64,000 nt of DNA, taken from NCBI RefSeq assembly GCF_028656955.1, contig NZ_JAMDGY010000024.1, positions 124,001 to 188,000 of the forward strand, in the 5' to 3' direction. Positions 52,210 to 62,982 of this stretch are shown here, one piece after another (the first letter of the stretch is position 1; each line of letters opens with the position of its first letter). The translations under genes were made by a program, and so were the position numbers. The notes beneath the pieces are model-generated. The model did not search any database. It was not told the DNA's origin and saw only the letters and a list, made by a program, of their open reading frames with translations. The stretch is from Pseudomonas fontis. Lineage in GTDB: Bacteria > Pseudomonadota > Gammaproteobacteria > Pseudomonadales > Pseudomonadaceae.

Positions 52210-53750
52210 ATGTTTGGTTCCAACGACGACAAAAAGACGCCGGCCGCGGCCGGTGAGAAGAAAGGCCTGTTCGGCTGGTTGCGCAAGAAGCCGCAACCGG
52301 TAGTCGAAGAGCCCCAAACCCCCGCACCTGTAGCGTCGGAGCCGGCTGCCCCGGTAACGGTGGAGCCTGCGCTGGCTGCTGCCCCGGTCGAAGCGCCGGC
52401 GCCGTTGGTAGCCGACGTCGCGCCTGAGCCGGTGTCGAGCCCCGAGCCGACACCTGCGCCAGTGGCAGCGGTCGAGGTGCCGGTCACGGCCCCGACGTTT
52501 GTCGAGGTGGCGCCAGAGCCAGAGCCAGAGCCTGAACCAGAGCCTGTGCATGTCAGCCTGGTGCTGCCGGTGCCGGAAGAGCCGGTGGCGCTGGTCGCCG
52601 ACCTCGAGCCGCATACCCCGCCAGCGATCCCGGAGCGCATCGCGCCCGAGTTCGTTGCCGCGCCTGCGCCGGTCGAAAAGCCTGCTGAGGTGTTTGTTGC
52701 GCCTGAGCCAGAGCCCGAGCCAGCCCCGGTTGTGGTGGCCCTAGCTCCAGCTCCAGCCCCAGCCCCGGTCGAGCCCGAAGTCGTCGCCGAAGAACCGGCA
52801 CCGGTGCGCACCGAAGAGGCCAGGAGCGGCTTCTTCGCCCGCCTCAAGCAGGGCCTGTCGAAGACCAGCGCGAGCATTGGCGAAGGCATGGCCAGCCTGT
52901 TCCTGGGCAAGAAGGCCATCGATGACGACCTGCTCGACGAGATCGAAACCCGCCTGCTGACCGCCGACGTCGGCGTCGAGGCCACCACGGTGATCGTCCA
53001 GAGCCTGACCCAGAAGGTCGCGCGCAAGCAGCTGGCTGACAGCGATGCCCTGTACAAATCGCTGCAGGGCGAGCTAACCGACCTGCTCAAACCGGTCGAA
53101 CAGCCGCTGCGCATCCAGGCGCAGAGCAAGCCGTTCGTGATCCTGGTGGTAGGCGTCAACGGCGCCGGCAAGACCACCACCATCGGCAAGCTGGCCAAGA
53201 AGCTGCAGCTTGAAGGCAAGAAAGTCATGCTGGCGGCCGGCGACACCTTCCGTGCCGCAGCGGTCGAGCAGTTGCAGGTCTGGGGCGAGCGCAACCAGAT
53301 CCCGGTCATCGCCCAGCACACCGGCGCCGACTCGGCCTCGGTGATCTTCGATGCCGTGCAGGCCGCCAAGGCGCGCAACGTCGACGTGCTGATCGCCGAT
53401 ACCGCCGGTCGCCTGCACACCAAAGACAACCTGATGGAAGAGCTGAAGAAGGTTCGTCGGGTCATCGCCAAGCTTGATGCCGACGCGCCGCACGAAGTCC
53501 TGCTGGTGCTGGACGCCGGCACCGGCCAGAACGCCATCAACCAGGCCAAGCACTTCAACCAGAGCGTTGCCCTGACCGGCCTGGCCCTGACCAAGCTGGA
53601 CGGCACCGCCAAGGGCGGGGTGATCTTTGCCCTGGCCAAGCAGTTCGGACTGCCGATCCGCTACATTGGTGTGGGTGAAGGCATCGACGACCTGCGCACC
53701 TTTGAAGCCGAGCCCTTCGTCCGGGCACTGTTTGCCGAGCGGGAGCATCC

Positions 53751-53754
<4 letters not shown>
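52210..53754 (+). CDS. ftsY: Signal recognition particle receptor FtsY
   Basis: GTPase that docks SRP-bound ribosomes at the membrane, 514 residues. The N-terminal acidic region (about residues 15-205) is low-complexity, with runs of EPEPEP and APAPAP built from Ala, Pro, Glu and Val. The NG domain follows: G1 GVNGAGKTT from residue 315, [29 protein letters not shown] and the C-terminal [13 protein letters not shown]. It overlaps ftsE by 4 bases (ATGA), the usual ftsY-ftsE-ftsX operon. Confidence 0.97.
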
Positions 53755-54418
<664 letters not shown>

Positions 54419-54422
<4 letters not shown>

Positions 54423-55450
54423 GTGCAACACGTAGTCCCAAGGTGTCCGAGCGCGTCGCCCCGAAAGCGGCCGACCCGGCACCCGAGAAACAGAAGAAGC
54501 GCCGCGACGACGAAGACGACGGCCCGGACTTCAGCACGCTGTTCCACGCCTGGGTCGAAAGCCACCGGGCGAGCCTGGTCGACAGCCTGCGCCGCCTGGC
54601 CAAGCAGCCGATCGGCAGCTTCTTTACCTGCCTGGTAATGGCCGTGGCCTTGAGCCTGCCCATGGGCCTGTCGCTGCTGCTGAACAACGTCGAGCGCCTC
54701 GGCGGTTCCTGGCAGCGTGCAGCGCAGATCTCGGTGTACCTCAAGCTGGACGCCAGCGCCCACGACGGCGAAGCCTTGCGCACCCAGATCAAGGGCCTGC
54801 CGGGCGTTGCCGAGGCTGAATACGTCAGCCGCGAACAGGCACTGGAAGAGTTCCAGCAGCAATCGGGCCTGGGCGAAGCCCTGCGCGAGCTGCCGGACAA
54901 CCCGCTGCCTGGCGTGGTCGTGGTTACCCCGGCAGAGGTCGACAAGCCGGCATTGGATGCCCTGCGTCAACAGCTGGCCGAACTGCCGAAGGTAGAATTG
55001 GCGCAACTGGACCTGGTCTGGGTCGAGCGCCTGGCGGCAATCCTCAAGCTGGGTGACCGATTTGTCTTCGGCCTGACCGTTTTGCTGGTTTCGGCGCTGC
55101 TGTTGGTAATTGGTAACACAATTCGGCTACATATCGAGAACCGCCGTACCGAGATCGAAGTGATCAAGCTGGTAGGCGGCACCGACAGCTATGTACGCCG
55201 GCCTTTCCTGTACATGGGCGCGCTGTATGGCCTGGGCGCAGGGGTGTTGTCGTGGGGGGTTCTGGCGTTCGGCCTGAACTGGCTCAACGACGCGGTTATC
55301 GGGCTTTCCGGGCTGTATGGCAGCGATTTTTCGCTGGCCGGGGTGCCAGGTGCCGATGGTCTGTCGCTCTTGCTTGGGGCGGTGCTGTTAGGGTATATCG
55401 GTGCATGGATCGCAGTGGCTCGCCATCTGAGTGAGCTGGCACCGCGATAA
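54419..55450 (+). CDS. ftsX: Cell division membrane protein FtsX
   Basis: Membrane part of FtsEX, 343 residues. The N-terminal charged cytoplasmic part (with EKQKKRRDDEDD) leads to four membrane segments (about residues 65-90, 215-240, 258-285 and 308-330). A periplasmic loop lies between the first two. The segment IEVIKLVGGTDSYVRRPF is the cytoplasmic signature loop. It overlaps ftsE by 4 bases. Confidence 0.96.
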
Positions 55451-55487
55451 TGTCTTTTTGCTGGCATTGACTGAATTAACGTTTTGG

Positions 55488-55517
55488 GGAACTTGTTTCG
55501 GGGTTCCCGGTCAATGG
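55488..55517 (+). promoter_or_regulatory. Sigma-E (AlgU/RpoE)-type promoter of rpoH
   Basis: GGAACTT (55488-55494), a 16-base spacer and TCAATGG (55511-55517) match the AlgU/sigma-E pattern GAACTT-N16-TCtgA well. Transcription would begin near 55523, giving a leader of about 40 nt. Control of rpoH by AlgU is known in pseudomonads. The hexamers are seen directly; use in this strain is inferred. Confidence 0.7.
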
Positions 55518-55564
55518 TGGCAGTGCCCACGGGCACGAGTTCAGTGAGTCGGAGGTTTTTTCGT

Positions 55565-56419
55565 ATGACCACTTCGTTGCAACCTGCATATGCTTTGGTC
55601 CCGGGTGCGAACCTGGAGGCCTATGTGCACACGGTCAACAGCATTCCATTGCTGACGCCCGAGCAGGAGCGTGAACTGGCTGAGAGTCTCTATTACGAGC
55701 AGAATCTTGAGGCGGCTCGGCAGATGGTGCTCGCCCACCTGCGTTTTGTTGTACATATCGCGCGTAGCTATTCCGGCTACGGGCTGGCCCAGGCTGACCT
55801 GATCCAGGAAGGCAATGTGGGCCTGATGAAGGCGGTCAAGCGCTTCAACCCGGAAATGGGTGTGCGCCTGGTGTCCTTTGCGGTGCACTGGATCAAGGCC
55901 GAGATTCACGAGTTCATCCTGCGTAACTGGCGCATCGTCAAAGTGGCGACCACCAAGGCCCAGCGCAAGCTGTTCTTCAACCTGCGCAGCCAGAAGAAAC
56001 GTCTGGCCTGGCTGAACAACGATGAAGTGCATCGTGTGGCCGAAAGCCTGGGTGTCGAGCCACGTGAAGTGCGCGAGATGGAAAGCCGTCTGACCGGCCA
56101 GGACATGGCCTTCGACCCGGCTGCGGAAGCAGACGACGACAGCGCCTTCCAGTCGCCAGCCAACTACCTGGAAGACCATCGCTACAACCCGGCCGTGCAG
56201 TTGGAAGATGCCGATTGGAGCGACAACTCCTCGACCAACCTGCATCAAGCCTTGCAGGGCCTGGACGACCGCAGCCGCGACATCCTCTACCAGCGCTGGC
56301 TGGCAGAAGAGAAGGCCACCTTGCATGACCTGGCGGCCAAGTACAGTGTCTCGGCGGAGCGTATCCGTCAGCTGGAAAAGAACGCGATGAACAAGGTCAA
56401 GGCCCTCATCACGGTGTAA
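55565..56419 (+). CDS. rpoH: RNA polymerase sigma-32 factor RpoH
   Basis: Heat-shock sigma factor of 284 residues. Region 2 is [20 protein letters not shown], the RpoH box QRKLFFNLR is near residue 135, and region 4.2 includes [28 protein letters not shown] 55565 has GGAGG about 10 bases upstream; a longer in-frame start at 55484 would lie before the sigma-E promoter. It follows the ftsX stop by 114 bp and has its own promoter. Confidence 0.97.
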   Translation: MTTSLQPAYALVPGANLEAYVHTVNSIPLLTPEQERELAESLYYEQNLEAARQMVLAHLRFVVHIARSYSGYGLAQADLIQEGNVGLMKAVKRFNPEMGVRLVSFAVHWIKAEIHEFILRNWRIVKVATTKAQRKLFFNLRSQKKRLAWLNNDEVHRVAESLGVEPREVREMESRLTGQDMAFDPAAEADDDSAFQSPANYLEDHRYNPAVQLEDADWSDNSSTNLHQALQGLDDRSRDILYQRWLAEEKATLHDLAAKYSVSAERIRQLEKNAMNKVKALITV

Positions 56420-56505
56420 CCGCTGCCGTTAGGCTGCGCTCGCGTGCAGCGCAGGCGTCGCTTTTGGGAGCCCTTGCGGGCTCCAGCGCAGCCTGCCGGC
56501 AGCGG
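56420..56505. repeat. Palindromic repeat (family B), full inverted pair
   Basis: Outer arms CCGCTGCCG (56420-56428) and CGGCAGCGG (56497-56505), with AGGCTGCGCT and AGCGCAGCCT inside; it begins directly at the end of rpoH. Confidence 0.8.
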
Positions 56506-56542
56506 CTACAAGCTGCGACTTCCAGCGCAGACCTTGCAGCCA

Positions 56543-56573
56543 ATAAAAAACCCGACAATGTCGGGTTTTTTTA
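56543..56573. terminator. Bidirectional intrinsic terminator between rpoH and mtgA
   Basis: CCCGAC (56551-56556) and GTCGGG (56560-56565), with a 3-base loop, flanked by six A on the left and seven T on the right. It is a strong Rho-independent terminator in both directions, serving the converging rpoH and mtgA genes. Confidence 0.9.
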
Positions 56574-56583
56574 TGCCTGGCGT

Positions 56584-57306
56584 TCAGTTGGTCCAAGGCG
56601 CCTTGCGCGTCGCATCCAGTTGCACCAGGTAGCCACTGCCACCCAACTGGCGCATCTGTTGGCGAATCCACGCGGCCCGGCGCGCGACATAGCTGCTCGG
56701 CTTGCTGGCGCTCCAGTTGCGCGGGTTGGGCAGCACCGCAGCCAACAGGCTGGCCTGCTGGCGGCTGAGCTTGCTGGCATCGGTACCGAAGTGATGCTGC
56801 GCCGCCGCCTGTGCACCAAACACCCCGTCATCCCACTCGGCGCTGTTCAGGTACACCTCAAGAATCCGCTCCTTCGACCAGAGCAGCTCGATCAGCGCAG
56901 TGAACCAGGCTTCCAGCCCTTTGCGCAGCCAACTGCGCCCGGCCCAGAGAAACTGGTTCTTCGCCACCTGCTGGCTCAGCGTGCTGGCGCCGCGCACCGT
57001 GCCGCCGCGCTCGTTGTGCGCCAGGGCTGCCTGGATCGCATTGAAGTCAAAGCCCCAGTGGTCGGCGAACTTCTGGTCTTCGCCGGCAATCACCGCCACT
57101 TTCAGCTCGTTGGAGATTTCCTCCCACGGCTGCCAGTCACGCTGCAGGTCTATGGGCTGGCCCTCCACCCAGGACTCGATCTTGCGTTCGACCATCAGCA
57201 TGGTGCCGGGCGGTGGCACCCAGCGAAACAGCAATACCAGCAGCACGCTGCCACCGGCAAACCAGAGCAGGGCGCGGGTGAGGCGGCGGATCAGGGATGA
57301 CAGCAT
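56584..57306 (-). CDS. mtgA: Monofunctional peptidoglycan glycosyltransferase MtgA
   Basis: Membrane-anchored GT51 enzyme that polymerises glycan strands, 240 residues. The N-terminal anchor (residues about 10-30, ALLWFAGGSVLLVLLF) is followed by AVIAGEDQKFADHWGFDFN with the catalytic Glu, GASTLSQQVAKNQFL and the ERILEVYLN motif. ATG 57306 (MLSSLIRRL) suits the family length; the longer frame to 57501 runs through the DUF423 gene and is rejected. Confidence 0.95.
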   Translation of the reverse strand: MLSSLIRRLTRALLWFAGGSVLLVLLFRWVPPPGTMLMVERKIESWVEGQPIDLQRDWQPWEEISNELKVAVIAGEDQKFADHWGFDFNAIQAALAHNERGGTVRGASTLSQQVAKNQFLWAGRSWLRKGLEAWFTALIELLWSKERILEVYLNSAEWDDGVFGAQAAAQHHFGTDASKLSRQQASLLAAVLPNPRNWSASKPSSYVARRAAWIRQQMRQLGGSGYLVQLDATRKAPWTN

Positions 57307-57370
57307 AGAGATGGCTTGGCCGAAGCGAATGAGCGGGCCATTATACAGACCCCCTACAAGGAGTTGTCCC

Positions 57371-57742
57371 ATGCTTCGCAGCTTCCTCCTGCTCGCCGCC
57401 TTCTTCGGCTTCACGGGTGTCGCCCTCGGCGCCTTCGCCGCCCACGGCCTCAAGGGCCGCCTGAGCGCCGAATACCTGGCGATCTTCCATACCGGCGTCA
57501 CCTACCAGCTGGTCCACGCCCTGGCGCTGCTCGGCGTGGCCGTGCTCAGCGTGCACCTGCCGGGGCGCCTGGTCGGCTGGGCCGGTGGTCTGTTCGCCCT
57601 GGGGATCGTGCTGTTTTCCGGTAGCCTGTACCTGTTGACCCTGAGCGGCATCGGCAAGCTCGGCATCATCACCCCGTTTGGCGGCCTGGCATTCCTCGGC
57701 GGCTGGCTGTGCCTGGGCCTTGCGGCCTGGAAACTGAGCTGA
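57371..57742 (+). CDS. DUF423 (YgdD-like) membrane protein
   Basis: Small membrane protein of 123 residues with about four membrane segments. The N-terminus (AAFFGFTGVALGAFAAHGLK) and the LTPFGG-type loop (GIITPFGGLAFL) are typical of DUF423. Function is unknown. It is divergent from mtgA (64 bp between starts). Confidence 0.88.
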   Translation: MLRSFLLLAAFFGFTGVALGAFAAHGLKGRLSAEYLAIFHTGVTYQLVHALALLGVAVLSVHLPGRLVGWAGGLFALGIVLFSGSLYLLTLSGIGKLGIITPFGGLAFLGGWLCLGLAAWKLS

Positions 57743-57781
57743 CCCAAGGGTCCGGATCGAGACGAATGGCGTCGCTTGGCC

Positions 57782-57811
57782 TTGGGTTCCGGCACTGAAC
57801 GGGGCTAGAAT
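57782..57811 (+). promoter_or_regulatory. Possible promoter of the thiS-thiG-trmB genes
   Basis: TTGGGT (57782-57787), an 18-base spacer and TAGAAT (57806-57811) stand 33 bp before the thiS start. It is the best sigma-70 match in this gap, but the -35 is weak. I see no thiamine riboswitch. Confidence 0.35.
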
Positions 57812-57843
57812 GCGGGCCCCTGAAAATAATGACGGCCGTGTGC

Positions 57844-58044
57844 ATGCGCATTCAATTGAACGGTGAACCCTTCGAACTGCCCGACGGCGAAAGCGTCGCG
57901 GCCCTGTTGATCCGGCTGGAACTCACCGGGCGCCGGGTGGCGGTCGAGCTGAACCTGGATATCGTGCCGCGCAGCCAGCACGACGCCACCGCGCTGCGCG
58001 AAGGCGACCAGGTCGAGGTCGTCCACGCCATTGGCGGTGGCTAG
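57844..58044 (+). CDS. thiS: Sulfur carrier protein ThiS
   Basis: Ubiquitin-like sulfur carrier of 66 residues for the thiazole part of thiamine. It ends in the diglycine that is thiocarboxylated (HAIGGG). The start ATG 57844 (MRIQLNGEPFELPDG) fits the family; an upstream GTG/ATG gives a few extra residues only. It precedes thiG by 48 bp. Confidence 0.95.
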   Translation: MRIQLNGEPFELPDGESVAALLIRLELTGRRVAVELNLDIVPRSQHDATALREGDQVEVVHAIGGG

Positions 58045-58092
58045 GGCCACGCGGTTTACCTGCAAGTCCCTCAACCTTCTAGAGGATTACCG

Positions 58093-58887
58093 ATGAGCAA
58101 CGTTCGTAGCGACAAGCCTTTTGAACTGGCCGGTCGTACTTTTCAGTCGCGCCTGCTGGTCGGCACTGGCCTGTACCGTGACCTGGACGAAACCCGCCAG
58201 GCCATCGAGGCCTCGGGTGCCGAGATCGTCACGTTCGCCGTGCGCCGCACCAACATCGGCCAGAACCCTGGCGAGCCGAACCTGCTCGACGCATTGCCGG
58301 TAGACCGCTACACCTTCCTGCCGAACACCGCTGGTTGTTTCGATGCCGTTGAAGCCGTGCGCACCTGCCGCCTGGCCCGTGAGCTGCTCGATGGCCACAA
58401 CCTGGTGAAGCTGGAAGTGCTGGCCGACCAGAAAACCCTGTTCCCCAACGTGATTGAAACCCTCAAGGCCGCCGAAGTGCTGGTCAAGGACGGTTTCGAC
58501 GTGATGGTGTACACCAGCGATGACCCGATCATCGCCCGCCAGCTGGCCGAAGTCGGCTGCATTGCGGTGATGCCGCTGGCCGGTCTGATCGGTACGGGCC
58601 TGGGGATCTGCAACCCGTACAACCTGCAGATCATCCTTGAAGAATCGAAAGTCCCCGTGCTGGTTGATGCCGGCGTGGGCACTGCGTCTGACGCTACCAT
58701 TGCCATGGAGCTGGGTTGTTCCGGCGTGCTGATGAACTCGGCGATTGCCCGGGCGCAGCAGCCGGTAATGATGGCCCAGGCCATGAAATACGCCATTGAG
58801 GCGGGTCGCCTGGCCTACCTGGCCGGCCGCATGCCGAAAAAACTCTACGCCAGTGCCTCGTCGCCGCTGGCAGGTCTGATCAAGTAA
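58093..58887 (+). CDS. thiG: Thiazole synthase ThiG
   Basis: Condenses deoxyxylulose phosphate, dehydroglycine and ThiS-thiocarboxylate into the thiazole phosphate of thiamine. The 264-residue barrel has [18 protein letters not shown] at the N-terminus, [47 protein letters not shown] with the Schiff-base Lys in this region, and [26 protein letters not shown] precedes ATG 58093. Confidence 0.97.
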   Translation: MSNVRSDKPFELAGRTFQSRLLVGTGLYRDLDETRQAIEASGAEIVTFAVRRTNIGQNPGEPNLLDALPVDRYTFLPNTAGCFDAVEAVRTCRLARELLDGHNLVKLEVLADQKTLFPNVIETLKAAEVLVKDGFDVMVYTSDDPIIARQLAEVGCIAVMPLAGLIGTGLGICNPYNLQIILEESKVPVLVDAGVGTASDATIAMELGCSGVLMNSAIARAQQPVMMAQAMKYAIEAGRLAYLAGRMPKKLYASASSPLAGLIK

Positions 58888-58896
58888 GAGCCCCTG

Positions 58897-59619
58897 ATGA
58901 CTGAATCGCAAGAACCGCCGATCTCCACCGAAGGCGAAGAACGCCAACACCGCCGCATCAAGAGTTTCGTGATGCGTGCCGGGCGCATGACCGAAGGCCA
59001 GCAACGCGGCCTGGACCAAGGTGCGCCACTGTTCGTGCTGCCGCTGGCCGAGAGCCCGGTGGACTATGACCAGGTGTTTGGCCGCTCGGCGCCGCGCACC
59101 CTGGAAATCGGCTTCGGCATGGGCCATTCCCTGCTGGAAATGGCGACGGCTGCGCCGGAGCAGGACTTCATTGGTGTCGAAGTGCACCGTCCGGGTGTCG
59201 GGGCGCTGCTCAATGGCGTGCTGACCCAGGGCCTGAAGAACCTGCGGGTGTATGACTGCGATGCCATCGAAGTGCTGAACAAGTGCGTGGCGGACAACAG
59301 CCTGGATCGCCTGATGCTGTTCTTCCCGGACCCGTGGCACAAGTCGCGTCACCACAAGCGGCGCATCGTCCAGCCGGAATTTGCCGCATTGGTGCTGAGC
59401 AAGCTGAAGGTGGGTGGGGTGTTCCATATGGCGACCGACTGGGAACCGTATGCCGAATACATGCTGGAAGTGATGAACGTGGCACCGGGTTATCGCAACC
59501 TGGCCGAGGACGGCAAATGCGTGCCGCGCCCTGCCGAGCGTCCGATCACCAAGTTCGAGCGTCGCGGTGAGCGGCTCGGGCATGGGGTGTGGGACTTGAA
59601 GTTCGAGAAACTGGCGTAA
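58897..59619 (+). CDS. trmB: tRNA (guanine-46-N7)-methyltransferase TrmB
   Basis: Methylates G46 of tRNA. The 240-residue protein has an extended N-terminus, then [16 protein letters not shown] (SAM binding), [17 protein letters not shown], and the signature [23 protein letters not shown]. It follows thiG by 9 bp. A repeat pair lies after the stop. Confidence 0.97.
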   Translation: MTESQEPPISTEGEERQHRRIKSFVMRAGRMTEGQQRGLDQGAPLFVLPLAESPVDYDQVFGRSAPRTLEIGFGMGHSLLEMATAAPEQDFIGVEVHRPGVGALLNGVLTQGLKNLRVYDCDAIEVLNKCVADNSLDRLMLFFPDPWHKSRHHKRRIVQPEFAALVLSKLKVGGVFHMATDWEPYAEYMLEVMNVAPGYRNLAEDGKCVPRPAERPITKFERRGERLGHGVWDLKFEKLA

Positions 59620-59644
59620 ACCTGCCTGGCTCCTGAGCCTTGCA

Positions 59645-59736
59645 CCTGTGGGAGCCGGCCTTGCCGGCGATGCAAGGCGAGAGCCTTGCCAAAGGGCTGC
59701 TTCGCAGCCATCGCCGGCAAGGCCGGCTCCCACAGG
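59645..59736. repeat. Palindromic repeat pair (family A)
   Basis: CCTGTGGGAGCCGGCCTTGC with CGGCGATG to the left and its exact inverse ending CTCCCACAGG to the right, separating trmB from the convergent DUF3392 gene. Confidence 0.88.
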
Positions 59737-59758
59737 GGGTGTGCGGCAACTCAGTGCT

Positions 59759-60082
59759 TCAGCGGCGGTCAGCGACCACGCCCAGCAGCACCAGCACCAC
59801 CAGCAACACTGGCGCCAGCGCATAGTTGTTGAACTGGCTCAGCCCGCGCACCACCCAGGGCGTGGCATAGATCAGCGCCGCACCACTGCCGATCAGCACC
59901 AGCAAGGCCATCATCGGTATGCGCAAGGCACCGGCGATATTCCCCAGGCGTTGTTCCACCCAGGCCTTCAGGTCGGTGCCGAACAGCACCAGCAGGCAGC
60001 CCACCAGCGCCAGCGAAATCTCCGACAGGTTACTGCGGCTCCAGCGGGAAACGGTCGAGAGCAGGTCGAGTACCAAATCCAT
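59759..60082 (-). CDS. DUF3392 membrane protein
   Basis: Protein of 107 residues with three hydrophobic segments (about residues 20-38, 55-72 and 85-103), of the DUF3392 family; function unknown. It ends in ADRR. It is 9 bp downstream of hemW on the minus strand and so likely the last gene of that block. Confidence 0.8.
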   Translation of the reverse strand: MDLVLDLLSTVSRWSRSNLSEISLALVGCLLVLFGTDLKAWVEQRLGNIAGALRIPMMALLVLIGSGAALIYATPWVVRGLSQFNNYALAPVLLVVLVLLGVVADRR

Positions 60083-60091
60083 TCGTAATCC

Positions 60092-61306
60092 TCAGGTCAA
60101 GAAGTACTGCAGCAGGTCGTTGAGGAACAACTGACCGCGCGCGGTGGCGACCAGGCGCGTCGGTTCGACCTGCAAAAGGCCTTTTTGTTCTGCTTCCAGG
60201 CGCGCCGCCTTGAGCTGCGCCATCGGCAACCCGGTACGCTCGGCAAACAGTTCGGCCTCCACACCCTGGGTCAGGCGCAGGGCATTCATCAGGAACTCGA
60301 AGGGCAGCTCGTCCAGCGGCAACAGCTTTTCGCCGGCCTTGAAGGCCTTGGCCGGGTTCAGGTAGTCCTTCGGCAGGCGGGTCTTCCAGGTGCGCAGGAT
60401 GCGCCCGTCCGGGTGGCTCAGCTTGCCATGGGCACCGGCGCCGATGCCGATGAAATCGCCAAAGCTCCAGTAGTTCAGGTTGTGCCGTGCCGCCTTGCCC
60501 GGCTGGGCGTAGGCCGACACTTCGTACTGGCTGAAACCGTTGCGGGCCAGCAGTGCCTGGCCGGCTTCCTGGATGTCCCAGAGGATGTCGTCCTCGGGCA
60601 GCACCGGCGGCTGGTTCCAGAACACCGTGTTCGGCTCCAGCGTCAGCTGGTACCAGGACAGGTGCGTCGGGCCCAGGTCGATGGCCTGCTGCAAGTCGCC
60701 CAGCGCATCCTCCAGCGACTGCTCGGGCAAACCATGCATCAGGTCCAGGTTGAAGTTGTCGAACCCGGCTGCACGGGCCATGCCGGCCGCGCGTACCGCT
60801 TCGTCACCATTGTGGATGCGCCCCAGTGCTTCAAGCTTGGCCTGCTGGAAGCTCTGCACGCCGATCGACAGGCGATTGATGCCCAACTGGCGGTAGGCCT
60901 TGAACTTCTCCTGCTCGAAGGTCCCGGGGTTGGCTTCCAGGGTGATCTCGATGTCCGGGGCGAACGGAATGCGCTGCTCCACCCCCACCAGCAGGCGACC
61001 CAGCGCACGAGCACTGAACAGGCTGGGGGTGCCGCCGCCAAAGAAGATCGAGCTGATCGGCCGGCCGTAGACTGCATGGAGTTCCTGGTCGAGGTCGGCG
61101 AGCAGGGCGTCGACGTAGGCTTCTTCCGGCAACTCGGGGGTGGCGGCATGCGAGTTGAAGTCGCAATACGGGCACTTGCGCACGCACCACGGGATATGGA
61201 TGTACAGCGCCAGTGGCGGCAGCTGGGGCAGCGCCGCCCGCGGCGTTTGGGAGGTAAAGCCAGCCTCGCCCAGGTGCAGTGGCTGTGCCGGCGTGTGGTC
61301 GATCAT
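60092..61306 (-). CDS. hemW: Radical SAM heme chaperone HemW
   Basis: Radical SAM protein of 404 residues that binds heme and hands it to targets; often mis-labelled as coproporphyrinogen oxidase. The cluster motif is CVRKCPYC (Cys41, 45, 48) followed by DFNSH, with [10 protein letters not shown] and the C-terminal winged-helix HemW domain. It overlaps rdgB by 4 bases (61303-61306, ATGA), showing co-translation. Confidence 0.94.
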   Translation of the reverse strand: MIDHTPAQPLHLGEAGFTSQTPRAALPQLPPLALYIHIPWCVRKCPYCDFNSHAATPELPEEAYVDALLADLDQELHAVYGRPISSIFFGGGTPSLFSARALGRLLVGVEQRIPFAPDIEITLEANPGTFEQEKFKAYRQLGINRLSIGVQSFQQAKLEALGRIHNGDEAVRAAGMARAAGFDNFNLDLMHGLPEQSLEDALGDLQQAIDLGPTHLSWYQLTLEPNTVFWNQPPVLPEDDILWDIQEAGQALLARNGFSQYEVSAYAQPGKAARHNLNYWSFGDFIGIGAGAHGKLSHPDGRILRTWKTRLPKDYLNPAKAFKAGEKLLPLDELPFEFLMNALRLTQGVEAELFAERTGLPMAQLKAARLEAEQKGLLQVEPTRLVATARGQLFLNDLLQYFLT

Positions 61307-61899
61307 GCCAGGCCCAGGCGCTGTCGCAGCAGGCTCATGGCGCGGGCACGGTGGCTGATCAGGTTCTTGTCGGCCGGGGCCAGTTCGGCGCTGGAAACGT
61401 TGCGCTCCGGCACCCAGAACAGTGGGTCATAGCCAAAGCCATGTTCACCGCTGGCCTGGGTAAGGATGCGCCCGTGCCACAAGCCTTCGCAGAGGATCGG
61501 CAGCGGGTCGTCGGCGTGACGCACCAGCGCCAGTACGCAGACGAACTGCGCGCCACGCTCTTCGCTCGGCACATCCTTGAGCGCTTCGAGCAGCTTGGCG
61601 TTGTTGGCTGCATCGCCCTTGCCGTCGGCATAGCGCGCCGAATAGATGCCCGGTGCGCCGCCGAGGAAGTCCACGGCCAGGCCCGAGTCGTCGGCCAAGG
61701 CCGGCAACCCGGAAATGCGCGCGGCATTGCGGGCCTTGAGGATGGCGTTCTCGACAAACGACAGGCCGGTCTCTTCCGGCTCTACGCTGCTGAATTCGCC
61801 AATGGAACGCAGCTGCACGGTGTCACCGAGCATGGCCTGCAGTTCCTTGAGTTTGCCGGCGTTGTGGCTGGCTAGTACGAGTTGCTGAAAAGTCATCAT
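61303..61899 (-). CDS. rdgB: XTP/dITP diphosphatase RdgB
   Basis: Sanitises non-canonical purine triphosphates (ITP, XTP, dITP). The 198-residue protein begins [19 protein letters not shown] (the SHNxGK motif), has [23 protein letters not shown], and YDPLFWVPE near the C-terminal half. Its start overlaps the DUF4426 stop as ATGA; ATG 61896 is an alternative one codon later. Confidence 0.95.
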   Translation of the reverse strand: MMTFQQLVLASHNAGKLKELQAMLGDTVQLRSIGEFSSVEPEETGLSFVENAILKARNAARISGLPALADDSGLAVDFLGGAPGIYSARYADGKGDAANNAKLLEALKDVPSEERGAQFVCVLALVRHADDPLPILCEGLWHGRILTQASGEHGFGYDPLFWVPERNVSSAELAPADKNLISHRARAMSLLRQRLGLA

Positions 61900-62330
61900 T
61901 CGCCTGGGGGTACGATTTGATCGAAGCTGAAACTGTTGGTGGTGCCGCCGGATTCGACATTGACCTTGAAGGTCAGGGTTTCTTCCTGGTCGACCGTGAA
62001 CTGGGCGACGTAGTAGATCGCGCCCTGATCGGTAATCTGCTTGAACGACAGTGGTTTTTCACCGCGCACGAGGTCTTTGACCGTGCCGCTGACCACCGCC
62101 ATGCTCGGCTTGTCGGCCTTGAGCACGGACACGTTGAGCACACCCTGGTTCTTGCTGCGCACCAGGCCCGCGGCCGCGGCCACGTCCGGTTGCAGGAAGC
62201 TGGAGGTGAATGCGCTGTAATGGACCGTCACGTCGCCGAAGACTTCCTTGCGGTCGGGTTTTGCGGCATCGGCCGCGATGGCCGGGACGGTAAGGCACAG
62301 GCTGAGCAGTAACGTAGCTAGGCGACGCAT
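61896..62330 (-). CDS. DUF4426 exported protein
   Basis: Protein of 144 residues with signal peptide ([20 protein letters not shown]) and a periplasmic domain of DUF4426, function unknown. It sits between metW and rdgB in a tight leftward row of genes, overlapping rdgB. No motif for catalysis is seen. Confidence 0.85.
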   Translation of the reverse strand: MRRLATLLLSLCLTVPAIAADAAKPDRKEVFGDVTVHYSAFTSSFLQPDVAAAAGLVRSKNQGVLNVSVLKADKPSMAVVSGTVKDLVRGEKPLSFKQITDQGAIYYVAQFTVDQEETLTFKVNVESGGTTNSFSFDQIVPPGE

Positions 62331-62354
62331 GATCGATTCCTCCAGTGAACAGGG

Positions 62355-62975
62355 TTACACGGCGACCTGGTGGTCCTGCAGGCCGGGGCTGTTGACGCGA
62401 TAAATGCCGATCTCCCCTAGAAGATTAGGCCATAGCCTGCTCGCCCACCCATGGCGGTGCAAGCGGTCGACCGCCAGGCGGTCGAGAACCTGGGCGCGAC
62501 GTGCGCCACACAGGTTCTCGAAGTCTTCAAAGGTGCAGAAGTGGATGTTCGGCGTGTTGTACCAGGTATACGGCATGAAGTCCGACACCGGCATGCGACC
62601 CTTGGTCGCGAGGTACCAGCGGCAGCGCCAATGGCCGAAGTTGGGGAAGGTGATGATGCACTGGCGACCCACGCGGAGCATTTCGTCGAGGATCCGGTCA
62701 GGGTATTCCACGGCCTGTAGGGCCTGGGTCATGACCACCACGTCGAAGCTGTTGCTGGCGAAGTTGCCCAGGCCCTTGTCGAGGTCCTGCTCGATCACGT
62801 TGACGCCCTTGGCCACGCACTCGGCAATGTTGTCGGCGTCGATTTCCAGGCCGTAGCCGGTCACCTGCTTGGTGTCGCGCAGGGAGGCCAGCAACTCGCC
62901 GTTGCCGCAACCGAGGTCGAGCACGCGGCTACCGGCGGGGATCCAGTCTTGGATGATTTCCAGGTCGGCTCTCAT
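62355..62975 (-). CDS. metW: MetW, methionine-biosynthesis methyltransferase-like protein
   Basis: SAM-methyltransferase-like protein of 206 residues that accompanies and supports MetX. It has the N-terminal VLDLGCGNGELLASL (SAM loop), DVVVMTQALQAVEYPD and the following FPNFGHWRCRWYLATKGRMPVSD segment. Its start is 7 bp from the metX stop, the standard metX-metW pair. In some bacteria MetW allows MetX to act with succinyl-CoA. Confidence 0.95.
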   Translation of the reverse strand: MRADLEIIQDWIPAGSRVLDLGCGNGELLASLRDTKQVTGYGLEIDADNIAECVAKGVNVIEQDLDKGLGNFASNSFDVVVMTQALQAVEYPDRILDEMLRVGRQCIITFPNFGHWRCRWYLATKGRMPVSDFMPYTWYNTPNIHFCTFEDFENLCGARRAQVLDRLAVDRLHRHGWASRLWPNLLGEIGIYRVNSPGLQDHQVAV

Positions 62976-62982
62976 GGTGTCC

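Noticed and set aside
57743..57843. Thiamine (TPP) riboswitch before thiS
   Set aside because: No conserved THI-box helix pattern could be made out in the 100-bp gap.
58087..59823. Minus-strand frame of 578 codons opposite thiG and trmB
   Set aside because: It starts in a repeat region and overlaps two well-known genes, with no motif of its own.
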